A stretch of DNA of 64,000 nucleotides, from NCBI GenBank assembly GCA_026625625.1, contig CP113055.1, positions 3,331,001 through 3,395,000 on the forward strand, written 5' to 3'. Shown piece by piece: positions 40,601-45,390 of the stretch; within the stretch, counting starts at the first letter, position 1, and each line of letters starts with the position of its first letter. The stretch is from Blastomonas sp. SL216. Lineage in GTDB: Bacteria; Pseudomonadota; Alphaproteobacteria; Sphingomonadales; Sphingomonadaceae. Position numbers and translations under genes: made by a program. The notes below the pieces were generated by a model. That model was not told where the DNA came from. It did no database searches and worked only from the letters and a program-made list of their open reading frames with translations.

Positions 40601-43600
40601 CGCAACCGCGACCAACTATGATTTCAGCTATGTCCCCGGCACGTTGACGATCACCAAGGCATTGCTGACGGTCACCGCCGACAACGCGTCGCGCGAATAT
40701 GGCCTCGCCAACCCGACGTTCACCGGATCGATCACCGGCTTCCGCAATGGCGATACGGCCAGCGTGGTCAGCGGCCTGACTTATGGCTCGGTGGCAACGA
40801 CGGCCTCGCCGATCGGCACCTATGCGATCACGGGATCGGGCGCGACCGCAACCAACTATGACTTCAGCTATGTGCCCGGTACGCTGACGATCACGCGCGC
40901 ATTGCTGACCGTCACGGCAGACAATGCGTCGCGCGAATACGGCCTCGCCAACCCCACATTTACCGGCACGATCAGCGGCCTGCGCGCAGGCGATACCGCA
41001 AGCGTCGTGAGCGGACTCGTCTATGGCACGACGGCGACGGCTGCGTCGAATATCGGGACGTTCGCGATCACCGCCTCGGGCGGCTCGGCAGCGAACTATG
41101 ACTTTGCCTATGTCCCCGGTACGCTGACGATCACCCGCGCGCTGCTCACCGTCACGGCGGACAATGCGTCGCGCGAATATGGCCTTGCCAACCCGACCTT
41201 CACCGGATCGATCACCGGCTTCCGCAATGGCGACACCAGCAGCGTGATCAGCGGGCTCACCTATGGCTCGGTCGCAACGACCGCTTCACCGGTGGGCACC
41301 TATGCGATCACCGGTTCCGGCGCGAGTGCGACCAATTACGACTTCGCCTATGTCCCCGGCACGCTGACGATCACCAGGGCATTGCTGACGGTCACCGCCG
41401 ACAACGCGTCGCGCGAATATGGCCTCGCGAACCCCACGTTCACCGGATCGGTCACCGGCTTCCGCAATGGCGATACGGCGAGCGTGATCAGCGGCCTGGT
41501 CTATGGCAGCAACGCGGTGCTGAATTCGGGCATCGGCACCTACGCGATCACTGGCAGTGGTGCGACATCGACCAATTACGACTTCAGCTATGTTCCCGGT
41601 ACGCTGACAATCACCCGCGCTCTGCTCACCGTCACCGCCGACAACGCGACGCGCGAGTACGGCCTCGCGAACCCGACCTTCACCGGCACGATCAGCGGCC
41701 TGCGCGCAGGCGACACGGCGAGCGTCGTGAGCGGCCTCGTCTATGGCACCACGGCGACGGCTGCGTCGAATATCGGGACGTTCGCGATCACCGCATCGGG
41801 CGGCACCGCAGCGAACTATGACTTTGCCTATGTTCCAGGCACGCTGACGATCACCAAGGCGTTGCTCACCGTCACCGCGAATAACGCATCGCGCGAATAT
41901 GGCCTGGCCAATCCGGCGTTCACCGGATCGGTCACGGGCTTCCGCAATGGTGATACGGCCAGCGTCATTTCCGGGCTGGTCTATGGATCGGTCGCGACCA
42001 TCGCAAGCAATGCCGGCAGCTATGCCATCACCGGATCGGGCGGCACCGCAGCCAATTATGACTTTGCCTATGTTCCAGGCACGCTGACGATCACCAAGGC
42101 GCTGCTCACTGTCACGGCGAACAACGCGTCGCGCGAATATGGCCTCGCCAACCCGACCTTCACCGGATCGGTCACCGGCTTCCGCAATGGCGATACGGCC
42201 AGCGTCATTTCCGGGCTGGTTTATGGCTCGGTGGCAACGACCGGATCGGCGGTGGGCAGCTATGCGATCACCGGATCGGGTGCGAGCGCGACCAATTACG
42301 ATTTCGGCTATGTTCCCGGCACGCTCACGATCACGCGGGCGCTGCTGACGGTTACCGCCGACAATGCGTCACGCGAATACGGCCTGGCGAACCCGACGTT
42401 CACCGGCACCATTGCAGGCTTCCGCAACGGTGATACCGCCAGCGTGATTTCCGGCCTGACCTTCGGCACGGTGGCAACCGCTGGCTCGGCGGTGGGCAGC
42501 TATGCGATCACAGGTTCGGGCGCGAGCGCAACCAACTATGACTTCGCTTATGTGCCCGGCACGCTGACGATCACGCGCGCATTGCTCACCATCACCGCCG
42601 ACAATGCGTCGCGCGAATACGGCCTGGCCAATCCGGCCTTCACCGGCACCATTTCCGGCCTGCGCAATGGCGATACCGCCAGCGTCATTTCCGGCCTGAC
42701 GTTTGGTTCGGTCGCCGTGACCGGGTCCAATGTGGGCAGCTATGCGATCACGGGATCGGGCGCTTCGGCGGCCAACTACAATTTCGCCTATGTGCCGGGC
42801 ACGCTGACCGTCACCAGAGCGCGGCTGACCGTGACCGCCGATGGCAAGACCCGCGAATATGGCCTCGTCAATCCGGCGCTGACCAGCACGATCAGCGGGC
42901 TGCGCAACGGCGATGCGGCCAGCGTCGTCAGCGGCATTGTGCTGTCGACCAGCGCCACCCAGGCCTCGGGCGTGGGCAGTTATGCCATTGGCGTTTCGGG
43001 CGGCAGCGCGCTCAACTACGATTTCGACTATGTCCCCGGCACGCTGGCGATCACGCCTGCCACGCTGACGGTCGCGATCGACAGCAAGACGCGGCAATAT
43101 GGCGCCGCCAACCCGGCGCTCACCGCCAGCATCAGCGGCTTCCGCAATGGCGATACCGAACAGGCGGTGACCGGCTTGCGGCTCAACACCGGTGCGAATG
43201 CGCGCAGCAATGTCGGCAATTACGTCATCCTGGGATCGGGCGCTGCGGCAGCGAACTACCGGTTCGATTATGTTCCGGGCACGATGACGATCACCAAGGC
43301 ACTGCTGCAGGTGCGCGTCAACAATGCCAGCCGCGAATATGGCCTGGCCAACCCTGTCTTCACCGCCAGCATCAGCGGCCTGCGCAACGGCGATACGGCC
43401 AGCGTCGTCACCGGGTTGACCTTCGGCACGCCGGCCACGATCGGATCGGATGTCGGCATCTATGCGATCACCGCATCGGGCGGGTCGGCGCTGAACTATG
43501 ATTTCAGCTATATCCCCGGCCGTCTGACCATCAACCAGGCGCAGCTGCTGATCACCGCCGACAGCAAGACGATGACTCAGGGCAGCAGCGATCCGCTTCT

Positions 43601-44270
43601 GACCGTCAGCTATTCGGGCCTGCGCAACGGCGATACCAAGGATGTGGTGACCGGGCTGGTGCTGCGGTCGTCGGGTGGCGGCAATGCGGCGCCCGGCCAA
43701 TATGTCATCAACGCCTCGCGCGGGACGGCGCGCAACTATCAGATCACCTATCGCCCCGGCGTGATGACCGTGTTGCCTGCGGTCGCGCCGCCTGCGCAGA
43801 ATCCTCCGGGCACCGGAGGTTCGCCAAACCCGCCGACGACATCGACGCCGCCGGTGGTCATCACCGTGCCGCCGATCACGCTGCCGATCGCTGGCGGCAA
43901 TGTGACCCCGCCGCCCGCTACAGGCACCGCGACGCCGGATCCCGCCGCTGCACCGTTGCCCCAGCCGCCACAGGCCGGGACTTCGACTACTGCCCCTGCT
44001 GCTGGCACCAGCGCCACCGCGTCGGTGATGGCGATGCCCGCGCAAGGGGCGGTCAACCTGCCGGTGCCGCCGGAAAGTCTCTCGCCGATGCAGGTGCTTC
44101 AGGGCCTGTCCGCGCCGCTGCCGGTGCTGGTCTCGCCCGAATTGCGACCTGCCGACAGCAGCGCCCCCAGTGGCGCGTCGCAGGGCGATAGACAGCGCAG
44201 CGGGTGCGAGTATATCAGCCTGTGCAATGGCACCGCCGTTCCCCTGTGGAGCTGGCAGCCTGTCCAATAA
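25638..44270 (+). CDS. Giant TpsA-type exoprotein/adhesin with FG-GAP-like and MBG repeats
   Basis: One uninterrupted frame encodes 6210 residues. Residues 1-38 are an extended signal peptide (cut near TAYA/NPNGG). Residues about 39-270 are the TPS (haemagglutination activity) domain with 'VVINWDNFSINLGEGVDF' and 'VYLINGNGIVFG'. About 270-650 is a Gly-rich beta-helix. About 650-3634 holds some 42 FG-GAP-like repeats. About 3635-3885 is another helix-like stretch. About 3888-6048 carries MBG-type repeats of exactly 80 residues. A Pro/Thr/Ala linker and a C-terminal SGCEYISLCNG end the protein; these are the only cysteines I found. It is predicted to be a secreted or surface-tethered adhesin for attachment or biofilm; the ligand is unknown. 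Its transporter lies directly upstream. Confidence 0.96.
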   Translation: MSLYRKQRHGARHFPSWQVALRTGVAGFAFVAAQTAYANPNGGQVVAGQATINGQGTGRVRIDQASDRVVINWDNFSINLGEGVDFRQPNSRSVALNRVTGPEISQIMGELTANGQVYLINGNGIVFGKDAKVDVAGLVATSADIGNEAFMAGGALRFGTPGRAGAKVTNHGTITVRDAGIAAFVAPQVANDGIITAHMGRIAFGGAQAFTLDLHGDNLIRFQVGDAVTKLDDKGALVGIDGVVDARGGSVLITASAARDLVNQSVRIGTPQAASLQTGPDGKVSLVAAKVAITAPGEVQVGRNVAMDLSSATNAVTTGSAKGKGGKASSNTESNIGWVGSLNGDGSAPGQAMATSGSGGTLTISAARTILDGTINLDGSKTGGTAHITGSDFLSFGSILSASGVDAGGKIQLDAGGFSLAGRITVNAALGKGGSVDIRTSRRAIDTGDAFIDASGLHGGSIRYVSDDQIISSGKFRASGSHGFGGNIDVSAPRLDLFSAQFYAQGGIRGGRVRLGGEFQGGQNLVADELPNALRLVATDAVTIDVSAIGMRGNAGEIVIWSDEKTTFLGNAIARGGLVGGLGGQIEISGKETLVYRGTVETARDGQRGGTLLLDPKNIIIADGVNAPSQYGLVLQAFASAFPTSPPAQPGLEAGDGLELAVSLDGNRLALGVRGDDGSGNARNDAGAVYLFSFADSGFSTPVLSAVIGSGYSGGNNISVAALEADDIFGHSVSLDGNRLAVSARGDDGESNGFGGAGAVYLFTFADAAFTGGQLRAVLGAGYSGGSNLSVDNLEAGDLFGQRVSLNGNRLAVGAMFDDGAGNTVQDGGAVYLFTFADSIFSTPSLAGIIGQGYSTRPNDLSVTLDVEDFFGGGVSLDGNRLAVGAFGDDGLGNSFVGGAVYLFSFADATFGSAALEGRIGGGYTGPKDFNLPNLDGIGRDHFGDAVSLDGNRLAVLARLDDGLSDSVANSGAVYLFTFADAGFAAPNLAARIGINYGTLGGSNLSILGMEAGDTLGDVALDGNRLAMASLGDDGRANTVADSGAVYLFTFADAQFNGGRQVGTLGAGYTDALGLSLIGKGLEQSDSFGVSVALNSNRLAVGALQDDGQDNANPDSGAVYLFTFGDARFSGPVLQSIIGSGYSGGKNIAVARLGAGDAFGASVALDGLRLAVGAPNDAGLNDTATGAGAVYLFTFTEADFTGGALARLVNFETLDPAGGTIRANGSQLGTAVALQGNILAVGAAGDAGATGSGSNLGAVHLFDVGGPAFSSTPIRLVTIGKDYTGTNDIGMPDLGESDRFGSAVSLDGLRLAVGAPGDDGFNDDFFNTGAAFLYTFGASNFSGGSLEATIGAFYPGSFDFTPIGIGTGGTDQDFFGSSLVLKGLQLVVGAEGDDGASDSVSNSGAVYLFTFAAPTFGGISQAGVIGAGYSGNISFPLKLNADDGFGRGLAFDGDRLAVGAPGDDGKGVIAGGAGAVYLFTFGSPGFNEARLVDTLGYGYTGQRNLSVSGLGLTPASLGDRFGSAVVLDGLRLAVGAPGNAGPDGTGFENGAVYLFSFADLAFGAPVLEGIIGSGYTGGKNIAMSGFFGPDFGEAIALDGNRLVVAAPGHSGNGSPVGVGVGTVYLFTFADALFTDGALVGRVGQGYTDSQSIDVPTLESFDRFGTAVALRGNSLVVGAPGDDGQGNSLADSGAVYLFTFTDAAFNGGVQQGYIASGAPAAGKNINLTQLDSNDNFGSSAALGASGTRLFIGAPGDAGSGNVSTLVGAVYEFAFSSAAFDSGTLTGTIGLGYTGPSDVNVAGIGSGDLFGFSVAFDGSRLAIGAITKDYGPLTDVGQVYLFTQPSTAFVLSGIIGKLGSGNSDLAIGSLDSDDYFGSSVSLNLNRLVVGARGDDGLNDTVNGAGAVYLISFAGGFFDPPILAGTLGAGYGAQSNQSALLVNSGNNLGGSVALRGNRLAIGVPGSNAANGGGVDVGAVYLFTFLNDDFAAPILAGAIGQGFTGVNNFDVGVLQSGDRFGASVSIDGLRLAIGAPGDDGAADDRTDSGAVYLFSFADLFFGSPVLEARMGRGYTGFKNVAVADLAANDRFGSGVALQGLQLAVGVPGDDGAADDRTNAGAAYLFTFTNTIFNGGERAGTIGVGYNTIAADFSLAGLDPGDRFGTSLSLSGLGLAIGAPGDAGLNDDAPDAGAVYTFTFANAAFGSLTTAATIGRSYDGPNDLSVAGVDAGDSFGASVSLDGFRLAIGSPGDAGSAGGRPNVGAVYLFTFADSSLTTATESGRIGAGYGGALNLLSIVGLDDGDNFGSGVAIDQGRLVIGAAGDDGQSVFDDSYGALYQFTFAENFRSLTQIGLIGSGYGNGPTNSLAAYGIGLNERFGSAVSLQGLALAVGSPEDSGGLSTSFPIGAVYLFSFADLAFNAPVLQSIIGFGYTGGKNIAVANLGANDRFGISVHLSSGGLLTVGADGDDGFGDSGNDRGAAYLFNFVDGLFSGGSLQGIIGSGYSGPGNFDIALDDNDFFGAAVASQEQYLAIGAPGDDGSGNPGTVDNSGAVHLFQLGAGSIGQIGTIGSGYTGTGNFNLAPLAFNDGFGTSLSLQSGQLVVGAPNDEGAGDVGGVSSAVGAVYAFTFTPATPFAGLAHVSTIGLGYTGANDLDVINLGVGDRFGSGVSIDGNRLAIGSHLDGGAINDRTSAGAVYLLSFADAALTSPNLQAIIGVGYTGGKNIAIGLEDIDVFGTSVALDGNRLAVGAPGDGGAGNILGSSGAVYLFTFADAAFNNGKLAGTLGAGYRRMLASNLAAPAAPILPQVGGGDSFGSAVSLDGLRLAIGAQDDDGSTDSLPNAGAVYLFTFADLQFGGAALQSVIGHGYVGGKNIFVTQLDGGDRFGAAVSLDGNRLAVGAPFDSGASNSVGDSGAVYLFSFADALFGGGTLEAIAGADYSGGKNLTVADLQASDRFGTSVSLDGNRLAVGAVGDDAAGNPPALARETGAVYLFSFAGPQFQSGALEAILGLGFDAGSKDLDILNLEDGDAFGWSVSLDGTRLAVGARGDDGDANSLTDAGAVYLFTFTDLVFAGGVQQGIVGASYNGPGDIDNVLTPFGMGSSSFFGSSVALDGNRLAIGGPRVTSTIASPAGSGAVYLLTFADSSFGGGTIVEILGKGAPNFGANADFDVALDAFDLFGSTVSLDGNRLVVGAPGDDGFGNSGAVDDSGAVYLFTFADAAFAGARLAGNIGSGYTRGASTPVAGVEAGEFFGWALSLDGTRLAVGSSGDNGAEGLTGFAGAVYLFTFGNLDFGAPTLQGILGAGYTGAKSLDVPGIAAAASFGGAVSLDGNRLAVGASNLVNGGTVYLFTFSDALFSSPVLASRIGAGLVGPNDLSVSTEGGDFFGYSVSLDGNRLAVGALGDDGASNSLSDSGAVYLFSFADAAFAGPVQEAIIGSGYTGGKNIDLAALQAGDFFGSSVSLQGLRLAVGAENDDGFDNSAISANSGAVYLFTMAAPDFSGITRAGTIGRNYTGAGDLNIGRLGSNDWFGRSVSLDGNRLVVGAVNDAGATDSMPGSGAVYLLGFADAAFGTPSLLSIFGSGYSGAADINVAGLDTLDFFGNGLSLDAGRLVIGAPFADGPDNLVADSGAVYFFNLSGGTAGLPGLGFGDNPGADVTISATALAAILSGGTGVTLQANNDITINSAITVNNSSGNGGNLRFQAGRSIFVNAGITTDNGRLDLLTNNILIPGAIDAFRDPGAAVITFGAGGFVNAGTGDVFIEIGPGANLTHPESGAITLGNITAGTINVLNAGFATPGQEVIIPSGVVLNASGSETAITVIGGIFTNNGGPGAFNMTGGGRFLVYSNDYDVIERGGLVGNNLYNRGFQLNPPGSITQPGNLFIFFRQPILTFTADDVTRTYGQPSSGYTFLVSGLVNGDTDSYAYSGLPNLFDTASGNAGLDSIFIDSGSLFSDVGYGFNFVGGTLTTLKALLTVTADDTSREYGLGNPLFTASYSGFVNGDDASVISGLDFLTVATTASDVGTYAITPFGASANNYDFSYVPGTLTITKALLTVTADNASREYGLANPVFTGNIAGFRNGDTPVVISGLTYATVATTASPIGTYAITGSGATATNYDFSYIPGTLTITKALLTVTADNATREYGLANPTFTGSITGFRNGDTSSVISGLTYGSVATTASPVGTYAITGSGASATNYDFSYVPGTLTITKALLTVTADNATREYGLANPTFTGLVTGFRNGDTSSVISGLTYGSVATTASPVGTYAITGSGATATNYDFSYVPGTLTITKALLTVTADNASREYGLANPTFTGSITGFRNGDTASVVSGLTYGSVATTASPIGTYAITGSGATATNYDFSYVPGTLTITRALLTVTADNATREYGLANPTFTGTISGLRAGDTASVVSGLVYGTTATAASNVGTFAITASGGTAANYDFAYVPGTLTITRALLTVTADNASREYGLANPTFTGSVTGFRNGDTSSVISGLTYGSVATTATPVGTYAITGSGASATNYDFAYVPGTLTITRALLTVTADNATREYGLANPTFTGSITGFRNGDTASVVSGLTYGSVATTASPIGTYAITGSGATATNYDFSYVPGTLTITRALLTITADNASREYGLANPTFTGTISGLRAGDTASVVSGLVYGTTATTSSNVGTFAITASGGSAANYNFAYVPGTLTITRALLTVTADNASREYGLANPTFTGSISGFRNSDTASVISGLVYGSAATAASNVGTFAITGSGASATNYDFAYVPGTLTITRALLTVTANNATREYGLADPAFTGSITGFRNSDTTSVVSGLVYGSTAVLNSGIGTYAINGSGASATNYDFAYVPGTLTITRALLTVTADSATREYGLPNPVFTGTISGFRAGDTASVISGLTFGSTHLPSQGVGTYAINGAGASATNYNFAYVPGTLTITKALLTVTADNASREYGLANPTFTGTVTGFRNGDTSSVISGLTYGSVATTASPVGTYAITGSGATATNYDFSYVPGTLTITKALLTVTADNASREYGLANPTFTGSITGFRNGDTASVVSGLTYGSVATTASPIGTYAITGSGATATNYDFSYVPGTLTITRALLTVTADNASREYGLANPTFTGTISGLRAGDTASVVSGLVYGTTATAASNIGTFAITASGGSAANYDFAYVPGTLTITRALLTVTADNASREYGLANPTFTGSITGFRNGDTSSVISGLTYGSVATTASPVGTYAITGSGASATNYDFAYVPGTLTITRALLTVTADNASREYGLANPTFTGSVTGFRNGDTASVISGLVYGSNAVLNSGIGTYAITGSGATSTNYDFSYVPGTLTITRALLTVTADNATREYGLANPTFTGTISGLRAGDTASVVSGLVYGTTATAASNIGTFAITASGGTAANYDFAYVPGTLTITKALLTVTANNASREYGLANPAFTGSVTGFRNGDTASVISGLVYGSVATIASNAGSYAITGSGGTAANYDFAYVPGTLTITKALLTVTANNASREYGLANPTFTGSVTGFRNGDTASVISGLVYGSVATTGSAVGSYAITGSGASATNYDFGYVPGTLTITRALLTVTADNASREYGLANPTFTGTIAGFRNGDTASVISGLTFGTVATAGSAVGSYAITGSGASATNYDFAYVPGTLTITRALLTITADNASREYGLANPAFTGTISGLRNGDTASVISGLTFGSVAVTGSNVGSYAITGSGASAANYNFAYVPGTLTVTRARLTVTADGKTREYGLVNPALTSTISGLRNGDAASVVSGIVLSTSATQASGVGSYAIGVSGGSALNYDFDYVPGTLAITPATLTVAIDSKTRQYGAANPALTASISGFRNGDTEQAVTGLRLNTGANARSNVGNYVILGSGAAAANYRFDYVPGTMTITKALLQVRVNNASREYGLANPVFTASISGLRNGDTASVVTGLTFGTPATIGSDVGIYAITASGGSALNYDFSYIPGRLTINQAQLLITADSKTMTQGSSDPLLTVSYSGLRNGDTKDVVTGLVLRSSGGGNAAPGQYVINASRGTARNYQITYRPGVMTVLPAVAPPAQNPPGTGGSPNPPTTSTPPVVITVPPITLPIAGGNVTPPPATGTATPDPAAAPLPQPPQAGTSTTAPAAGTSATASVMAMPAQGAVNLPVPPESLSPMQVLQGLSAPLPVLVSPELRPADSSAPSGASQGDRQRSGCEYISLCNGTAVPLWSWQPVQ
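27592..36540 (+). repeat. Array of about 42 FG-GAP-like repeats (about 213 bp each)
   Basis: Each unit follows FG-x-SVSLDGNRLAVGAP, then GDDG-x-N, then SGAVYLFTFADA, then IGSGYTGG-N, with an average length of 71 residues. Copies vary from about 63 to 80 residues and differ widely in sequence, so the array is old. The pattern matches integrin-type FG-GAP blades, which build seven-bladed propellers. By hand I counted 42 copies, which would equal six propellers of seven. The count should be treated as accurate to within one or two. Confidence 0.85.
37302..43780 (+). repeat. Array of 26 phase-locked 240-bp MBG-type repeats plus one degenerate copy
   Basis: From 37561 onward a unit of exactly 240 bp (80 residues) recurs 26 times without any length change, starting at 37561, 37801, 38041 and so on to 43561. 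The core is NASREYGLANPTFTG, then GFRNGDTASVISGL, then GTYAITGSG, then NYDFSYVPGTLTITKALLTVTAD. A divergent copy with three extra residues begins near 37302. The end copies are diverged and the central ones are nearly identical. This is the YGxxNP/GDT pattern of MBG (immunoglobulin-like) adhesin modules. Confidence 0.93.
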
Positions 44271-44300
44271 GGCCGGTCCAATGAAGCCTGCCCAATAAGG
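44259..44300 (+). repeat. Three tandem 14-bp repeats closing all three frames after the giant gene
   Basis: Copies at 44259-44272, 44273-44286 and 44287-44300 follow the pattern CC-t/g-G-t/c-CCAAT-a/g-A-a/g-G. Because 14 is not a multiple of three, the TAA in copy 1 (the exoprotein stop, 44268), the TGA in copy 2 (44282) and the TAA in copy 3 (44296) fall in three different frames. The AAGG of copy 3 begins the ribosome-binding site of the next gene. Confidence 0.85.
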
Positions 44301-44314
44301 AAAGTGTGATCCCA

Positions 44315-44887
44315 ATGCGTTTCGTGTCTCGTTCGATGGTTCTGGCCCTGTCGGCTGCCCTGGCATCGGTGCCGCTGGCTGCGCAGACCGCCAAGCCGGC
44401 TGCGCCCGCAGCGACCCCGGCCGCGCCCGGCACAACCCCCGGCACTCAGGCCATCACGCCCAAAATGGGCGCGGATGGGGCCAAGCCGTGGACTTCGGGC
44501 TGCAAGGGCACCGGCGAGCAGGAAATCTGCGATGCTGTCCAGTCGCTGATCGACGAGGCCAATGGCAAGGAAGTGATCCGCGTCGCCATCGCGCGGCAGA
44601 AGACGACCGGCAAGACCGGGCTGCTGGTCAAGGTGCCGCTGGGCGTGCGGCTCGATACCGGCGCGCTGGTCCAGGTCGATGGCGATCAGACCAAGGCGAT
44701 CGACAAGATCGTGTTCAGCCGCTGCCTGCCCGAAGGCTGTATCGGTGAAAAGCCGCTGGGCCCGACCGATATCGACAATCTGAAAAAGGCCAAGAAGCTC
44801 GAGCTCGTGTTCCTCGACCTCGAAGGCAAGCCGATCGTCATCAACGTGGTGTCGACCGGGCTCGGCACCGCGCTCGCGACCTTCTGA
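44315..44887 (+). CDS. Invasion-associated locus B (IalB) family periplasmic protein
   Basis: The 190-aa product has a signal peptide (residues 1 to about 23, ending PLAAQTA), a Pro/Ala-rich linker, and an IalB-family domain with four cysteines in 'GCKGTGEQEICDAV' and 'SRCLPEGCIGE', which probably form disulfides. IalB was named for erythrocyte invasion in Bartonella, but the family is widespread in alphaproteobacteria with unclear function. The ATG at 44315 has AAGGAAA 11 bases upstream and is preferred over the GTG at 44306. It directly follows the exoprotein and is probably part of the same transcript. Confidence 0.88.
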   Translation: MRFVSRSMVLALSAALASVPLAAQTAKPAAPAATPAAPGTTPGTQAITPKMGADGAKPWTSGCKGTGEQEICDAVQSLIDEANGKEVIRVAIARQKTTGKTGLLVKVPLGVRLDTGALVQVDGDQTKAIDKIVFSRCLPEGCIGEKPLGPTDIDNLKKAKKLELVFLDLEGKPIVINVVSTGLGTALATF

Positions 44888-44903
44888 CGCGGATTAGCGC
44901 CTG

Positions 44904-45326
44904 GTGACCGTCCGGCCGTTCCATCTGGCTTTCCCCGTCGACGACCTGACGGCAGCGCGGCATTTCTATCGCGACGTGCTGGGCTGTGGTGAAGGGCGCT
45001 CGTCCGATCACTGGATCGATTTCGACCTCTATGGCCACCAGATCGTGGCGCATCTGGACCCGCAAGCCAGCGCGCGGCGGCCGCACCACAACCCGGTCGA
45101 TGGCCATGACGTGCCGGTGCCGCATTTCGGTGTGGTGCTGACGATGGAAGCGTTCCAGGCGCTGGCCGAGCGGTTGAAGGTGGCAGGCACGCGCTTCGTG
45201 ATCGAACCGCATATCCGCTTTGCCGGACAGGTCGGCGAGCAGGCGACCATGTTCTTCCACGATCCGGCGGGCAACGCGCTGGAGTTCAAGGCGTTTGCCG
45301 ACGACGCGATGCTGTTTGCGCACTAA
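44904..45326 (+). CDS. VOC superfamily (glyoxalase/dioxygenase-like) protein
   Basis: This 140-aa vicinal-oxygen-chelate protein has one pair of beta-alpha-beta-beta-beta units, with probable metal ligands in '[18 protein letters not shown]' (His), 'VPHFGVVLT' (His) and '[12 protein letters not shown]' (Glu). Members are glyoxalases, dioxygenases or resistance proteins; the reaction here is unknown. It starts at GTG 44904, 16 bp after the IalB-family gene, and may be co-transcribed with it. Confidence 0.88.
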   Translation: MTVRPFHLAFPVDDLTAARHFYRDVLGCGEGRSSDHWIDFDLYGHQIVAHLDPQASARRPHHNPVDGHDVPVPHFGVVLTMEAFQALAERLKVAGTRFVIEPHIRFAGQVGEQATMFFHDPAGNALEFKAFADDAMLFAH

Positions 45327-45334
45327 TCCTGTGT

Positions 45335-45385
45335 AACCCGTCAGCCCCGCGATGGCGGGTGGCCCACCTTCGCGGGAGTGATGAG
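45335..45385. repeat. Extragenic palindromic element between convergent genes
   Basis: The 64-bp gap holds CCCGC-GATG-GCGGG (about 45344-45357) and further Gly/Cys-rich complementary segments around TTCGCGGGA. Read on the minus strand it resembles the CCCGCGAA...GCGGGG core of the palindrome at 17576-17609. The VOC gene (plus) and the DUF885 gene (minus) converge on it, so it may help end both transcripts. Confidence 0.5.
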
Positions 45386-45390
45386 GGCAG

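Noticed and set aside
37302-43780. The 240-bp array considered as a CRISPR or non-coding satellite
   Set aside because: The unit is a multiple of three, stays in one open frame and has a clear protein-repeat pattern with mostly silent differences, so it is coding.
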